Assembly (NCBI RefSeq): GCF_900089955.1
Contig: NZ_FLQX01000109.1
Coordinates: 1-53,343 of the forward strand
Length of the DNA stretch: 53,343 bases
DNA from: Candidatus Accumulibacter aalborgensis
Lineage (GTDB): Bacteria; Pseudomonadota; Gammaproteobacteria; Burkholderiales; Rhodocyclaceae
Direction of reading: 5' to 3'
A model generated the notes under the pieces. The model did not search any database. It saw only the letters and a program-made list of their open reading frames with translations, and was not told where the DNA came from. Positions 8,910-18,500 of the stretch are shown one piece after another. Within the stretch, counting starts at the first letter, position 1. The number at the start of each line of letters is the position of its first letter. The translations under genes were made by a program, and so were the position numbers.

Positions 8910-9159
8910 GGGAAAGGAATGTCGAGGTATTCTAACAGCCGGTCAGCAAGCGGAAAATACTGAATGGTGCGCATCAGCGCTCGGCGCCTGGCGCATTCTT
9001 TTCCAGTCCCCGGCGCTCACGCGGTCGTCGCCTTCACGTCGGCCTTGAAGTCGCTGTACTCGTCATCGGTCAGTCGCCGGTGATCGAGCGCCGCGGACGA
9101 CGCTCACGCCAGGCGCGCCGGCTATAATCGGGGCTACTTCGCCAGGGGAATCCTGATCC
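8910..9159. other. Divergent intergenic region between diguanylate cyclase and uvrD
   Basis: The 250 bases should contain the promoters of both divergent genes. On the minus strand a short open stretch at about 9017-9091 reads LDHRRLTDDEYSDFKADV and ends in TGA, with no start codon. It resembles the last helices of a small SHOCT-like protein and may be a relic of a lost gene. Confidence 0.3.
9123..9128 (+). promoter_or_regulatory. Consensus -10 box TATAAT upstream of uvrD
   Basis: A perfect TATAAT lies 32 bases before the uvrD ATG. The -35 region is not obvious (GC-rich), so only the -10 element is called. Confidence 0.45.
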
Positions 9160-11346
9160 ATGTCCGATTTGCTCGCCAACCTCAATCCGCCACAACTGGC
9201 CGCCGTGACGCTGCCGGCGCAGCACGCACTGATCCTGGCCGGGGCCGGCAGCGGCAAGACGCGGGTGCTGACCACGCGAATCGCCTGGCTGATCTCGACC
9301 GGACAGGTCGGGCCGCAGGGCATCCTGGCGGTGACTTTCACCAACAAGGCAGCGAAGGAAATGCGCTCGCGCCTCGCCGCGATGCTGCCGATCAACACGC
9401 GCGGCATGTGGATCGGCACTTTTCATGGCCTTTGCAATCGCCTGCTGCGCGCACACCACCGCGAGGCCGGGCTGCCGGAAACTTTCCAGATACTCGATTC
9501 CGCCGATCAACTCTCGGCGATCAAGCGCCTGCTGAAGAATCTCAACGTCGACGACGAGAAGTTTCCGCCGCGCGAGCTGATGCACTTCATCAACGCCCAC
9601 AAGGAACAAGGCCTGCGCGCCGCGCAGGCCGAGGCTTATGACCACTACACCAGCGGCCGCGTCGAGCTGTATACCGAGTACGAAGGGCAGTGCCAGCGCG
9701 AAGGCGTGGTCGACTTCGCCGAACTGCTGCTGCGCTCGTACGAACTGCTGCAGCGGAACGAGCCGCTGTGCCGGCACTATCAGGAGCGTTTCCGGCACAT
9801 CCTGGTAGACGAGTTCCAGGACACCAACCGCTTGCAGTATGCCTGGTTGAAATTGCTCGCCGGGCGCGGCAGCGTCAGTCCGGAAACGCCGGCGGCGTGC
9901 GTCTTTGCGGTCGGCGACGACGACCAGTCGATCTATGCGTTTCGCGGCGCGGAGATCGGCAACATGCGGGACCTGCAGCGCGAGTTCGAGTTGGCGAACG
10001 TGATTCGCCTCGAACAGAATTATCGCTCGCAGGGCAATATCCTCGACGCCGCCAACGCGCTGATCAAGCAGAACCGCGGTCGTCTCGGCAAGAACCTGTG
10101 GACCGAAGCCGGCGCCGGCGAACCGATCCGGGTTTTCGAGGGCCTGTCCGACTTCGACGAAGCGCGCTTCATTACCGAGGAGATCGCCGAACTCGTACGC
10201 GACGGGATGGCGCGCGACCAGATCGCGCTGCTCTATCGCTCGAACGCTCAGTCGCGAGTCCTCGAGCATCAGTTGTTCACGGTTGGCCTGCCCTATCGCG
10301 TTCACGGCGGCCTGCGCTTCTTCGATCGGCAGGAGATCAAGCATGCCCTGGCGTATCTGCGCCTGATCGCCAACCCCGACGACGATACGGCGTTTGCCAG
10401 GGTGGTCAATTTCCCGACGCGCGGTATCGGCAGTCGCAGCGTCGAGGCCCTGCAGGAAGCAGCGCAGCGCGCCAATGCCAGCCTCTATCACGCTGCGGCC
10501 AGTCTGGCCGGCAAGCCCAACACGGCGGTAACCCGATTCATCGCGCTGATCGAGACCCTGCGGGCCGAAACGAGGGATCTGCCCTTGCCCGAGGTGGTCG
10601 ATCACCTGATCGAGAAGAGCGGCCTGCGCCAGCACTACCTGGCCGAGAAAGAAGGCCAGGATCGACTCGAGAACCTCGACGAACTGATCAACGCAGCCAC
10701 CAGCTTCGCGCGTGAAGAGGGCGCTCCGTTGGCCGACGGCGAGGCCTCGGCGACCGGCGGCCCGCTCGCTTCCTTCCTCGCGCATGCCTCGCTGGAGGCC
10801 GGCGAGCACCAGGCGGGTGAGGGCGAGGCGGCAGTGCAGTTGATGACCGTGCACGCTGCCAAGGGGCTCGAGTTCGATGTCGTTTTCATCACCGGCCTCG
10901 AACAGGGCCTTTTTCCACACGAGAACGCGGCGCAGGAGCAGGGCGGACTCGAGGAGGAGCGGCGGCTGATGTACGTCGCCGTGACCCGCGCGCGTCACCG
11001 CCTCTATCTGACGCATGCGCAGACGCGCATGCTGCACGGGCAGACGCGCTACTGCCTGCCTTCGGCGTTCGTCGACGAGCTGCCGGCCGAGCTGTTGCGC
11101 AAGATCAACCGCGCCATGGGCGCTGGCGGGCAAGTGCCCGCCCCGGCGCGAGCTGCTGCCGGCAGCGGCTGGCCGGCGGCCACGCATGGTTTGCGCATCG
11201 GCCAGAACGTGCGTCATGCCCGGTTCGGAGTTGGCGTCATCGTGTCGACCGAAGGTGCCGGGCCGGAAGCCCGCGTGCAGGTCAATTTTGGTTCGGCTGG
11301 CATGAAGTGGCTGGCGCTGGAGTACGCCAGGCTGACGCCGGCCTGA
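9160..11346 (+). CDS. uvrD: DNA helicase II (UvrD)
   Basis: A 728-residue superfamily 1A helicase that unwinds DNA 3' to 5' in nucleotide excision and mismatch repair. Walker A AGAGSGKT is at 27-34, the Q-motif NPPQLAAV is at 9-16, motif II DEFQDTN starts at Asp217, motif III GDDDQSIYAFRGA follows, and motif V/VI stretches TVHAAKGLEFD and MYVAVTRARHRLYL are intact. The C-terminal 50 residues carry a Tudor-like fold (GQNVRHARFGVGVIV), typical of UvrD and PcrA but not of Rep. Length matches E. coli UvrD (720). It is monocistronic with its own TATAAT box. Confidence 0.93.
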   Translation: MSDLLANLNPPQLAAVTLPAQHALILAGAGSGKTRVLTTRIAWLISTGQVGPQGILAVTFTNKAAKEMRSRLAAMLPINTRGMWIGTFHGLCNRLLRAHHREAGLPETFQILDSADQLSAIKRLLKNLNVDDEKFPPRELMHFINAHKEQGLRAAQAEAYDHYTSGRVELYTEYEGQCQREGVVDFAELLLRSYELLQRNEPLCRHYQERFRHILVDEFQDTNRLQYAWLKLLAGRGSVSPETPAACVFAVGDDDQSIYAFRGAEIGNMRDLQREFELANVIRLEQNYRSQGNILDAANALIKQNRGRLGKNLWTEAGAGEPIRVFEGLSDFDEARFITEEIAELVRDGMARDQIALLYRSNAQSRVLEHQLFTVGLPYRVHGGLRFFDRQEIKHALAYLRLIANPDDDTAFARVVNFPTRGIGSRSVEALQEAAQRANASLYHAAASLAGKPNTAVTRFIALIETLRAETRDLPLPEVVDHLIEKSGLRQHYLAEKEGQDRLENLDELINAATSFAREEGAPLADGEASATGGPLASFLAHASLEAGEHQAGEGEAAVQLMTVHAAKGLEFDVVFITGLEQGLFPHENAAQEQGGLEEERRLMYVAVTRARHRLYLTHAQTRMLHGQTRYCLPSAFVDELPAELLRKINRAMGAGGQVPAPARAAAGSGWPAATHGLRIGQNVRHARFGVGVIVSTEGAGPEARVQVNFGSAGMKWLALEYARLTPA

Positions 11347-11351
11347 CTCGT

Positions 11352-11373
11352 CTTTTTGCGCTCGCTCAAAAAG
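11352..11373 (+). other. A/T-stem hairpin after uvrD
   Basis: CTTTTTG (11352-11358) pairs with CAAAAAG (11367-11373) across an 8-base loop directly after the uvrD stop. It lacks a GC stem followed by a U-run, so it is not a typical intrinsic terminator, but it separates uvrD from the next gene. Confidence 0.25.
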
Positions 11374-11425
11374 CGGGCGCACTATTGTGAGTCGCTCGCG
11401 CGACTTTAATTGTCAGGAGATCGCC

Positions 11426-12400
11426 ATGCCATTTGCCATTCGTATACATCGTGTCGGTGGGCCCGAAGTCATGTCCTGGGAGGATGTTCAGGTCGCCGAC
11501 CCGGCGCCCACCGAGGCACGCGTGCGCCACGAGGCTGTCGGCCTCAATTACATCGACATCTACCATCGGACCGGCCTCTACCCCTTGCCGCTGCCCAGCG
11601 GCCTGGGCCTGGAAGCGGCCGGAGTCGTCGAAGCGGTCGGCGCGGCGGTCACTGATTTGAACCCCGGCGATCGGGTCGCTTACGCGGGCGGGCCGGTCGG
11701 CGCCTACAGCCAGGTCCGCTGTTTGTCGGCCGACCGTCTGCTGAAGCTGCCCGAGGCGATCGATTGCCGCTCGGCGGCGGCGATGATGCTGCAGGGCTTG
11801 ACCAGCGCTTACCTGCTGCGCCGTACCTGTCGCGTGCAGGCCGGTGACGCGGTGCTGATTCATGCCGCTGCCGGCGGCGTCGGTCTGATTGCCTGCCAGT
11901 GGGCCAAGGCGCTAGGCGCCACGGTGATCGGCACGGTGTCGAATGAGGCCAAGGCTGCGCTGGCGACGGCGCATGGCTGCGACCATGTCATCGACTATAC
12001 ACACGAGGATTTCGCCCGGCGGGTGCGCGAGATTACCGGCGGCGAGGGAGTTCGCGTGGTCTACGATGGCGTCGGCAAGGACACCTTTGCCGGCTCGCTC
12101 GACAGCCTGCGGACCTGCGGCATGCTGGTCAGCTTCGGTAATGCTTCCGGCCCGGTGCCGCCGTTCGATCCGCTGCTGCTCTCGCAGAAGGGCTCGCTGT
12201 TCCTCACCCGGCCGACGCTGATCCACTATACGGCGAAGCGCGCCGACCTGTCTGCGCTGGGTGCCGAGTTGTTCGAGGTCGTTGGCTCGGGCAAGGTGAA
12301 GATCGAGGTCAATCAGACCTACCCACTCGTCGACGTCGCTCGCGCGCATTGTGACCTGGAAGCGCGCAAGCATACCGGGTCGACGATCCTGCTGCCTTGA
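11426..12400 (+). CDS. qor: NADPH:quinone oxidoreductase, zeta-crystallin type
   Basis: A 324-residue member of the medium-chain dehydrogenase family that reduces quinones with NADPH. The ATG at 11426 is chosen because AGGAG lies at 11415-11419; an upstream in-frame start at 11387 would add residues foreign to the family. The Rossmann fingerprint AAAGGVGLIACQWAKALGA is near residues 150-168, and the N-terminal MPFAIRIHRVGGPEVM is the usual opening. Catalytic-zinc cysteines are absent, as expected for the quinone oxidoreductase branch. E. coli Qor has 327 residues. The stop shares one base with the next ATG, so it is the first gene of a three-gene string with the TAXI-type protein and the ParA-like gene. 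Confidence 0.88.
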   Translation: MPFAIRIHRVGGPEVMSWEDVQVADPAPTEARVRHEAVGLNYIDIYHRTGLYPLPLPSGLGLEAAGVVEAVGAAVTDLNPGDRVAYAGGPVGAYSQVRCLSADRLLKLPEAIDCRSAAAMMLQGLTSAYLLRRTCRVQAGDAVLIHAAAGGVGLIACQWAKALGATVIGTVSNEAKAALATAHGCDHVIDYTHEDFARRVREITGGEGVRVVYDGVGKDTFAGSLDSLRTCGMLVSFGNASGPVPPFDPLLLSQKGSLFLTRPTLIHYTAKRADLSALGAELFEVVGSGKVKIEVNQTYPLVDVARAHCDLEARKHTGSTILLP

Positions 12401-13758
12401 TGCACCGCCTGCGCGCCAGGCTGGTGGCTGTCCGCTACTTGCTGGCGACGGCCTGGCCGATCATCCTGATCACGGCGATCGGCTTGGTCGTCGCCTATCA
12501 GTTCGTCGAGCCGGCACCCCCCAGCCGGATGACGATCAGCACCGGCAGCGAGAGCGGTGCCTACTATGCCTACGCCAGGCGTTACGCGGCACTGCTGGCC
12601 GCCAAGGGCATCACGCTCGAGATCAGGACGTCGGCGGGTTCGTACGAGAACCTCGAACGCCTGGAAAAGGGCGAGGCCGAGATCGCCTTCGTGCAGGGCG
12701 GCATTGCACCACCGACAGCCGGCGATAATGGCCAGATCGACCAGAGCCACGAGTCCGGTCTCCTGCGCTCGCTGGGCAGCGTCGCTTACGAGCCGGCGTG
12801 GGTGTTCTATCGCGGCGAGCAGCCAGTCGACAAGTTGCATCAGCTCAATGGCCAGCGCATCGCCGTCGGTGAAGAGGGGAGCGGCACCCGTGGACTGGCA
12901 CTCAAGTTGCTCGAGGCCAACGAGATCCGGGCCGACAGCCCGAACCTCTTGCCGCTGGCCGGCCTTGCTGCGGTCGAAGCCCTGCAGAAGGGCGAAATCG
13001 ATGCGGTCGTGATTGTCGCCGCTCAGGAGGCGCCGGTGGTGCAGGTCATGCTGCGCTCGCCGGGTCTGCATGTGGTCAGTTTCAGCCAGGCCGACGCTTA
13101 TCTGCGACTTTTCCCGTTTCTGTCGAAGGTCGTCCTGCCTCGTGGGGTGGTCAGTCTGGTCCGGCACGTACCGCCACGAGATGCCGTCCTGCTGGCAACG
13201 ACCGCCAACGTGGTCGTTCGTGACGACCTGCATCCGGCCTTGGTCAGTCTGCTGCTGCAGGCGATGACCGAGGTCAACGGCAAGGGCGGTTTCTTCCAGC
13301 GCGCCGGCGAGTTCCCTGCCTACAAGGACGCGAGCTTCCCACTCTTGCCCGAGGCGCAGCGCTACTACCAGTCAGGGCCGCCGTTTCTGCAGCGCTATCT
13401 GCCTTTCTGGCTGGCGGTGCTCGTCGATCGCCTGTTCGTGATGATCCTGCCGTTGGTAGTGTTGTCGCTGCCTTTGCTCAAATTTGCGCCGGCGATCTAC
13501 AGTTGGCGAGTGCGATCGAAAATCTTCCGTTGCTATGGCGATCTCAAGTTTCTCGAGAACGATCTGCGTCAACATTACGATCCGGAACGCGGCCAGGAGT
13601 ACGTCGATCGCCTTGACCGCGTCGAGCACGACGCCAGCACACTCAATATTCCTCTGGCCTTCAGCGATCTGCTTTACACTTTGCGCGAGCATATCAATCT
13701 GGTTCGCAAGGAGCTTCTTCGCCTTCGCACGAGCCACGACAAGGAAGAAGAAAAATGA
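12400..13758 (+). CDS. TAXI-family solute-binding protein with terminal membrane anchors
   Basis: A 452-residue protein of the TAXI (TRAP-associated extracytoplasmic immunogenic) family. An N-terminal membrane helix at about 15-37 is followed by a periplasmic binding domain starting MTISTGSESGAYYAYA, the family signature, and continuing through SAGSYENLERLEKGEAEIAFVQGG. A second hydrophobic stretch near 340-370 (VLVDRLFVMILPLVVLSLPL) and a cytoplasmic helical tail of ~80 residues follow. Classical TAXI proteins are soluble and work with a TRAP permease; here there is no permease gene and the protein is anchored, so it more likely senses a small anion than feeds a transporter. The ligand cannot be read. 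Start ATG overlaps the qor stop; its own stop overlaps the ParA-like start (ATGA). Confidence 0.8.
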   Translation: MHRLRARLVAVRYLLATAWPIILITAIGLVVAYQFVEPAPPSRMTISTGSESGAYYAYARRYAALLAAKGITLEIRTSAGSYENLERLEKGEAEIAFVQGGIAPPTAGDNGQIDQSHESGLLRSLGSVAYEPAWVFYRGEQPVDKLHQLNGQRIAVGEEGSGTRGLALKLLEANEIRADSPNLLPLAGLAAVEALQKGEIDAVVIVAAQEAPVVQVMLRSPGLHVVSFSQADAYLRLFPFLSKVVLPRGVVSLVRHVPPRDAVLLATTANVVVRDDLHPALVSLLLQAMTEVNGKGGFFQRAGEFPAYKDASFPLLPEAQRYYQSGPPFLQRYLPFWLAVLVDRLFVMILPLVVLSLPLLKFAPAIYSWRVRSKIFRCYGDLKFLENDLRQHYDPERGQEYVDRLDRVEHDASTLNIPLAFSDLLYTLREHINLVRKELLRLRTSHDKEEEK

Positions 13759-14378
13759 AATCCTTTCTGGTTGCCAATCCAAAAGGGGGTTCGGGAAAAT
13801 CGACGCTGGCCATCAATCTGGCCGGCTATCTGGCGCGCAGCGGACATCGGGTGATGCTCGGTGACGTCGATCGCCAGCAGTCGTCGCGGGATTGGCTGCA
13901 CTTGCGTCCTTCGATCCTGCCCAAGATTCGCAGTTGGGAGATCGAGCCGGGGAAAACAGCCAAACCGCCGAAAGGGACCACGCACGTCGTTCTCGACACG
14001 CCGGCAGCCCTGCACGGGAAGGCTCTGGACACGGTCGTCAAGCAGGTCAATCGGGTCATCGTCCCGGTCCAGCCATCGCTCTTCGACATGCTCGCGACGC
14101 GCCATTTCCTCGACATCCTGCTGGCCGAAAAAGCCGTGCGCAACGAGCATGCTTTCGTCGCCGTGGTGGGCATGCGGGTCGATCCCAGAACGCGCTCGGC
14201 CGCCGAACTGGAGCGCTTTCTCGAGAAATTCGACCTGCCGGTTCTCACCCACCTGCGCAATACGCAGCTCTACGTACAGACGACGATGCACGGGATGACG
14301 CTGTTCGACCTCTCGGCGTCGCGTGCGGCGAGAGATATCGAGCAGTGGCAGCCGATCATCGACTGGGTGAACAGCTAG
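13755..14378 (+). CDS. ParA/MinD-family ATPase, orphan
   Basis: A 207-residue deviant Walker A ATPase with KGGSGKST at 10-17 and DVDRQQSSRDW, the ParA-type switch I region. The Walker B strand VVLDTPA is at about 79-85. There is no N-terminal helix-turn-helix, so it is the small (type Ib-like) form that moves cargo by binding DNA nonspecifically or by polar gradients. No ParB, parS-like repeats, cargo gene or plasmid replication gene is adjacent, so it is not evidence of a plasmid. It overlaps the TAXI-type gene by ATGA, suggesting co-expression and possibly positioning of that membrane protein; this link is speculative. Confidence 0.82.
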   Translation: MKSFLVANPKGGSGKSTLAINLAGYLARSGHRVMLGDVDRQQSSRDWLHLRPSILPKIRSWEIEPGKTAKPPKGTTHVVLDTPAALHGKALDTVVKQVNRVIVPVQPSLFDMLATRHFLDILLAEKAVRNEHAFVAVVGMRVDPRTRSAAELERFLEKFDLPVLTHLRNTQLYVQTTMHGMTLFDLSASRAARDIEQWQPIIDWVNS

Positions 14379-14473
14379 CTGGCGGCCGGATCTTGTCAGT
14401 CGCCAAACAGTTCAGCGATGGTTTGCATCGACGTCAACAGGGCTGTAGGATGTGCTGACGAAAGGGAATCCAC

Positions 14474-15430
14474 ATGATTAGACTACAAGCGGCAGCATCG
14501 TCAGCCATTGTCGGCAGTTGGTATGCCATCGACAAGTCAGGCAGCTTGCTGTTCACCTTCCTCAGCAACGGCACCTACCTGCTCAAAGATACCGGTGATA
14601 GCGCGGCCGACCCGAGTGGGCATAGTGGCATGGAACTGGGCACCTACACCTGGGATGCCGGCACAGGCGCTCTTGCGCACAAGACGCTGATCGATACCGA
14701 TGGCGAGTGGGGGCTGTCCCATGCCATCGTCTCTTCGATCAAGGTCAGCGGCGGAACCCTGACCATGTCGTTGGTTGGCGAGGACGAGGTTTCCCTGACC
14801 AAGGTCGCCGCCAATACGATCACCGGCACAAGCGGCAATGACCAGATGAGAAGCACCGCCAGCAACGACGTGGTGGACGGCGATACCGGTCTGGACAGCT
14901 ACGTTCTCAATGGAGTCAGGCATGATTTCACGATCACGCAGACCCCCATCGCTTACACCGCCCACGACAACACAGGGGCGGAAGGGGAGGACACCCTGAT
15001 CCACGTCGAGCGTATCAAGTTCACCGACGAGAGCGTTGCGCTGGATGTCGCCAACGGCCCTGCCGGCACCACCGCCAAGATACTTGGCGTGGTGTTCGGG
15101 CCGTCTGCTGTCGCCAACAAGACCTTTGCTGGCATAGGTCTGGCCTTGCTCGATGGCGGCATGAGCTACCCGGACCTGATGATGGCGGCTCTGACAGCGA
15201 AGCTGGGCGACCATTTCTCAAATGCGGCGGAAGTGGACCTGTTGTACCAGAATCTTTTCGGTCATGGCCCGACTTCGGACGAATCGACCTTCTGGTCCAA
15301 CGCCATCGATGCCGGCCAGTTCTCTCAGGCCTCCCTGGCCATTGCTGGCGCGGAACTGGGCATCAATGCCAGCAACATCGACCTGGTCGGCTTGCTGCAA
15401 ACCGGTCTGGAGTACCTGCCGCACGCGTGA
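14474..15430 (+). CDS. Probable secreted protein with Gly/Asp-rich segment and DUF4214-like tail
   Basis: A 318-residue acidic protein with no cysteines and no classical signal peptide. Residues 10-110 form beta-rich sequence (VGSWYAIDKSGSLLFTFL) of the kind found in lipocalin-like modules. Residues 115-195 contain a degenerate hemolysin-type stretch (ITGTSGNDQMRST, VVDGDTGLDSYVL) and the phrase IKFTDESVALDV, which in RTX-like proteins follows the calcium repeats. The final 110 residues, with VDLLYQNLFGHGPTSDESTFW, resemble DUF4214/type I secreted adhesin tails. I infer export by a type I secretion system through the C-terminus, although no transporter is encoded here. An AAAGGGAA segment precedes the ATG. 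Role unknown; a matrix or surface protein is possible. Confidence 0.65.
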   Translation: MIRLQAAASSAIVGSWYAIDKSGSLLFTFLSNGTYLLKDTGDSAADPSGHSGMELGTYTWDAGTGALAHKTLIDTDGEWGLSHAIVSSIKVSGGTLTMSLVGEDEVSLTKVAANTITGTSGNDQMRSTASNDVVDGDTGLDSYVLNGVRHDFTITQTPIAYTAHDNTGAEGEDTLIHVERIKFTDESVALDVANGPAGTTAKILGVVFGPSAVANKTFAGIGLALLDGGMSYPDLMMAALTAKLGDHFSNAAEVDLLYQNLFGHGPTSDESTFWSNAIDAGQFSQASLAIAGAELGINASNIDLVGLLQTGLEYLPHA

Positions 15431-15498
15431 CGGGTTTCGCTCCGCTGGCGGATCGAATTGGCGGGCCTGGGTTGTAGTTCCGCCCGCCCGTCACAGGG

Positions 15499-15504
15499 TA
15501 AAAT
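15499..15504 (+). promoter_or_regulatory. Probable -10 box TAAAAT just upstream of dnaE
   Basis: TAAAAT ends only 6 bases before the dnaE ATG at 15511. If used, the transcript would start at or near the start codon. The same TAnAATGGCG layout stands before the lytic transglycosylase at 22981-22990, which supports a shared promoter style. Confidence 0.35.
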
Positions 15505-15510
15505 GGCGGG

Positions 15511-18500
15511 ATGCCTGAAGCCCCGTTCATCCATCTCCGTCTGCACAGCGAGTATTCGGTCACCGACGGGATCGTCCGTCTCGGCGATGCGGTCGCCCGT
15601 GCGGGCAGTTGCGGCATGCCGGCGCTGGCGTTGACCGATCTCGCCAATGTCTTCGGCCTGGTCAAGTTCTATATGGCAGCGCGCTACAAGGGGATCAAGC
15701 CGGTGCTCGGCAGCGATGCCTTCATGGCCAACGATGCCGACCCGGATCGTCCCTATCGTCTGCTGCTGCTCTGTCGCTCACGGCAGGGCTATCTGCAGCT
15801 TTGCGAATTGCTGTCGCGCGCCTACCTTGCGCCGCGCGTGCGTGGGCGCGCCGAGATCACGCGCCGGATGCTGCAGGAAGTCGGGGTCAGCGGTCTGATC
15901 GCCCTGTCGGGAGCTGCCGGCGGCGACGTCGGCGAAGCGCTGCTGCAGGGCAATCGGGAGCAGGCTGCGGCTCGCGCGCAGCGCTGGGAAGCGACCTTTC
16001 CCGGCGCTTTCTATCTTGAAGTGCAGCGTTATGGACAGGCGCAGCAGGAGGCACTGCTTGCGGCCACCGCCGATCTGGCGGCCGAGCTCGAGTTGCCGCT
16101 GGTCGCCACGCATCCGATCCAGTTTCTCGAGCGTCACGATTTCAAGGCGCACGAGGCGCGGGTCTGCATTGCCGAGGGCTACATGCTCGGCGATGCGCGG
16201 CGCCCCAGGCTGTACACCGAAGAGCAGTATTTCAAATCGGTCGACGAAATGTGCGCGTTGTTCGCCGATCTGCCGGCAGCGCTCGAGAATTCGGTGGAGA
16301 TCGCCAAACGCTGCAACCTTGAGATCACGCTGGGAAAAAGCTACCTGCCCGATTTCCCGACCCCGGAAGGCGTGACACTCGACGACTTTCTTCGTCAGCA
16401 GGCGGTTGTCGGCCTCGAAGTCCGCCTGCAGCAACTTTTTCCTGATCCGGCCGAGCGCGCGGCGCAGCGCGCTCCCTACGATGCGCGCCTGCAGCTCGAA
16501 ACCGATACCGTCGTGCAGATGGGCTTCCCCGGCTACTTCCTGATCGTCGCCGATTTCATCAACTGGGCCAAGCACAACGGCTGCCCGGTGGGTCCGGGAC
16601 GTGGCTCGGGTGCCGGGTCGGTGGTCGCCTACGCGCTGGGAATCACCGACCTCGACCCGCTGCGCTACGCGCTCCTCTTCGAGCGCTTCCTCAACCCCGA
16701 GCGGGTGTCGATGCCCGACTTCGACATCGACTTCTGCCAGGACAACCGCTGGCGGGTCATCGAGTATGTACGTCAGAAATACGGCGCGGCGGCGGTATCA
16801 CAGATCGTCACCTTCGGCACCATGTCGTCGAAGGCCGTCATTCGCGACGTCGGGCGGGTGCTCGATCTGCCGTACAACTTCTGTGATCAGCTTTCCAAGC
16901 TGATCCCGATCGAGACCAACAAGCCGCTATCGCTGGCCAAGGCGATTGCCGCCGAAGCACAACTCAAGGCGAGGATCGACGACGAGGAAGAAGTCAGAGA
17001 CCTCTTCGACCTGGCCGCCCGCCTCGAGGACCTGACGCGCAACGTCGGCATGCACGCCGGCGGGGTGCTGATCGCGCCCGGCAAACTCACCGACTTCTGC
17101 CCGGTCTATTCGGCCGACGGTGGTTCGGTCGTGTCGCAGTTCGACAAGGACGACGTCGAGAAGGTCGGGCTGGTCAAGTTCGACTTTCTCGGCCTGAGAA
17201 ACCTGACGATCATCGAACTGGCGCTCAACTACGTGGCCCAGCTCAGCGGTGCGCGTCCCGATCTGACGACGCTCGCTTTTGACGATCCGCAGGCTTACCA
17301 GATTCTCAAGGACGGCAACACGACGGCGATCTTCCAGGTCGAATCGGAGGGCATGAAGAAGCTGGTCAGAAAGCTGGCGCCCGACCGTTTCGAGGACATC
17401 ATCGCGGTGCTCGCCCTCTATCGGCCAGGCCCGCTCGGTTCGGGAATGGTCGACGACTTCATCCTGCGCAAGAAGGGTCAGCAGAAAATCGACTACTACA
17501 TCGACGATCTGAAGATCTGCCTCGAACCGACCTACGGCGTCATCGTCTATCAGGAACAGGTGATGCAGATCGCGCAGATCATCGGCGGCTATACGCTCGG
17601 TGCCGCCGACCTGCTGCGCCGCGCGATGGGCAAGAAGAAGGCCGAGGAGATGGCGCTGCATCGCGACCTGATGCGCGAAGGAGCCAAGAAGAAAGGCTAC
17701 GACGAAAAGCTCGCGATGCAGCTTTTCGACCTCATGGAGAAGTTTGCCGAGTACGGTTTCAACAAGTCGCATACCGCTGCCTACGCCGTCGTCACCTACC
17801 ATACGGCCTGGTTGAAAGCGCACCATTGCGCGGCCTTCATGGCCGCCACGCTGTCGTCGGAAATGGACAACACCGACACGGTGAAGATTTTCCACGACGA
17901 TGCCGTCGCGAATGGCCTGCGCATCCTCGGCCCGGACGTCAATGCTTCCGAATACCGCTTCACGCCGGTCGATCGCAGCACCGTTCGTTACGGCCTCGGA
18001 GCGGTCAAGGGCACCGGCGAACAGGCGGTCAACACCCTCCTGAAAGCGCGCCAGGCGGGCGGCCCGTTCAAGGATCTGTTCGACTTCTGCCGGCGTGCAG
18101 ACAAGCGGCTGGTAAACCGCCGCACGATCGAGGCACTGATTCGTGCCGGCGCTTTCGACGCGCTCGACAACCATCGTGCCCGCTTGCTCGCCTCGGTCGG
18201 CATCGCCATCGAAGCCGCCGAGCAGGCCGAGCGCAACGCCATGCAGGTCAGCCTGTTCGACATCCTCGAAGCGGGTGGCGAGGGGAGTCGCGCGCAGGGC
18301 CCGAAGTACGTCGACGTCGCGCGCTGGAGCGAACGGCAGCAGCTCAATGAAGAGAAGCTGGCGCTCGGGTTCTACTTTTCCGGCCACCCATTTCACGGCG
18401 TGCAGGCCGAAGTGTCGCGCTTCGTCCGCAAACCGCTGGCCGCGCTGGAAGCGAGGAAGGAGACACAATTGCTCGCCGGTCTGGTGGTCGGTGTGCGCAC

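Noticed and set aside
9070-11382. 770-codon open frame on the minus strand
   Set aside because: Antisense to uvrD with no protein-like features.
11387-11425. Earlier start for the quinone oxidoreductase
   Set aside because: The AGGAG site and the family N-terminus both point to the ATG at 11426.
13755-14378. Plasmid partition locus
   Set aside because: No parB, parS-like repeats or replication gene; the ATPase is chromosomal and orphan.
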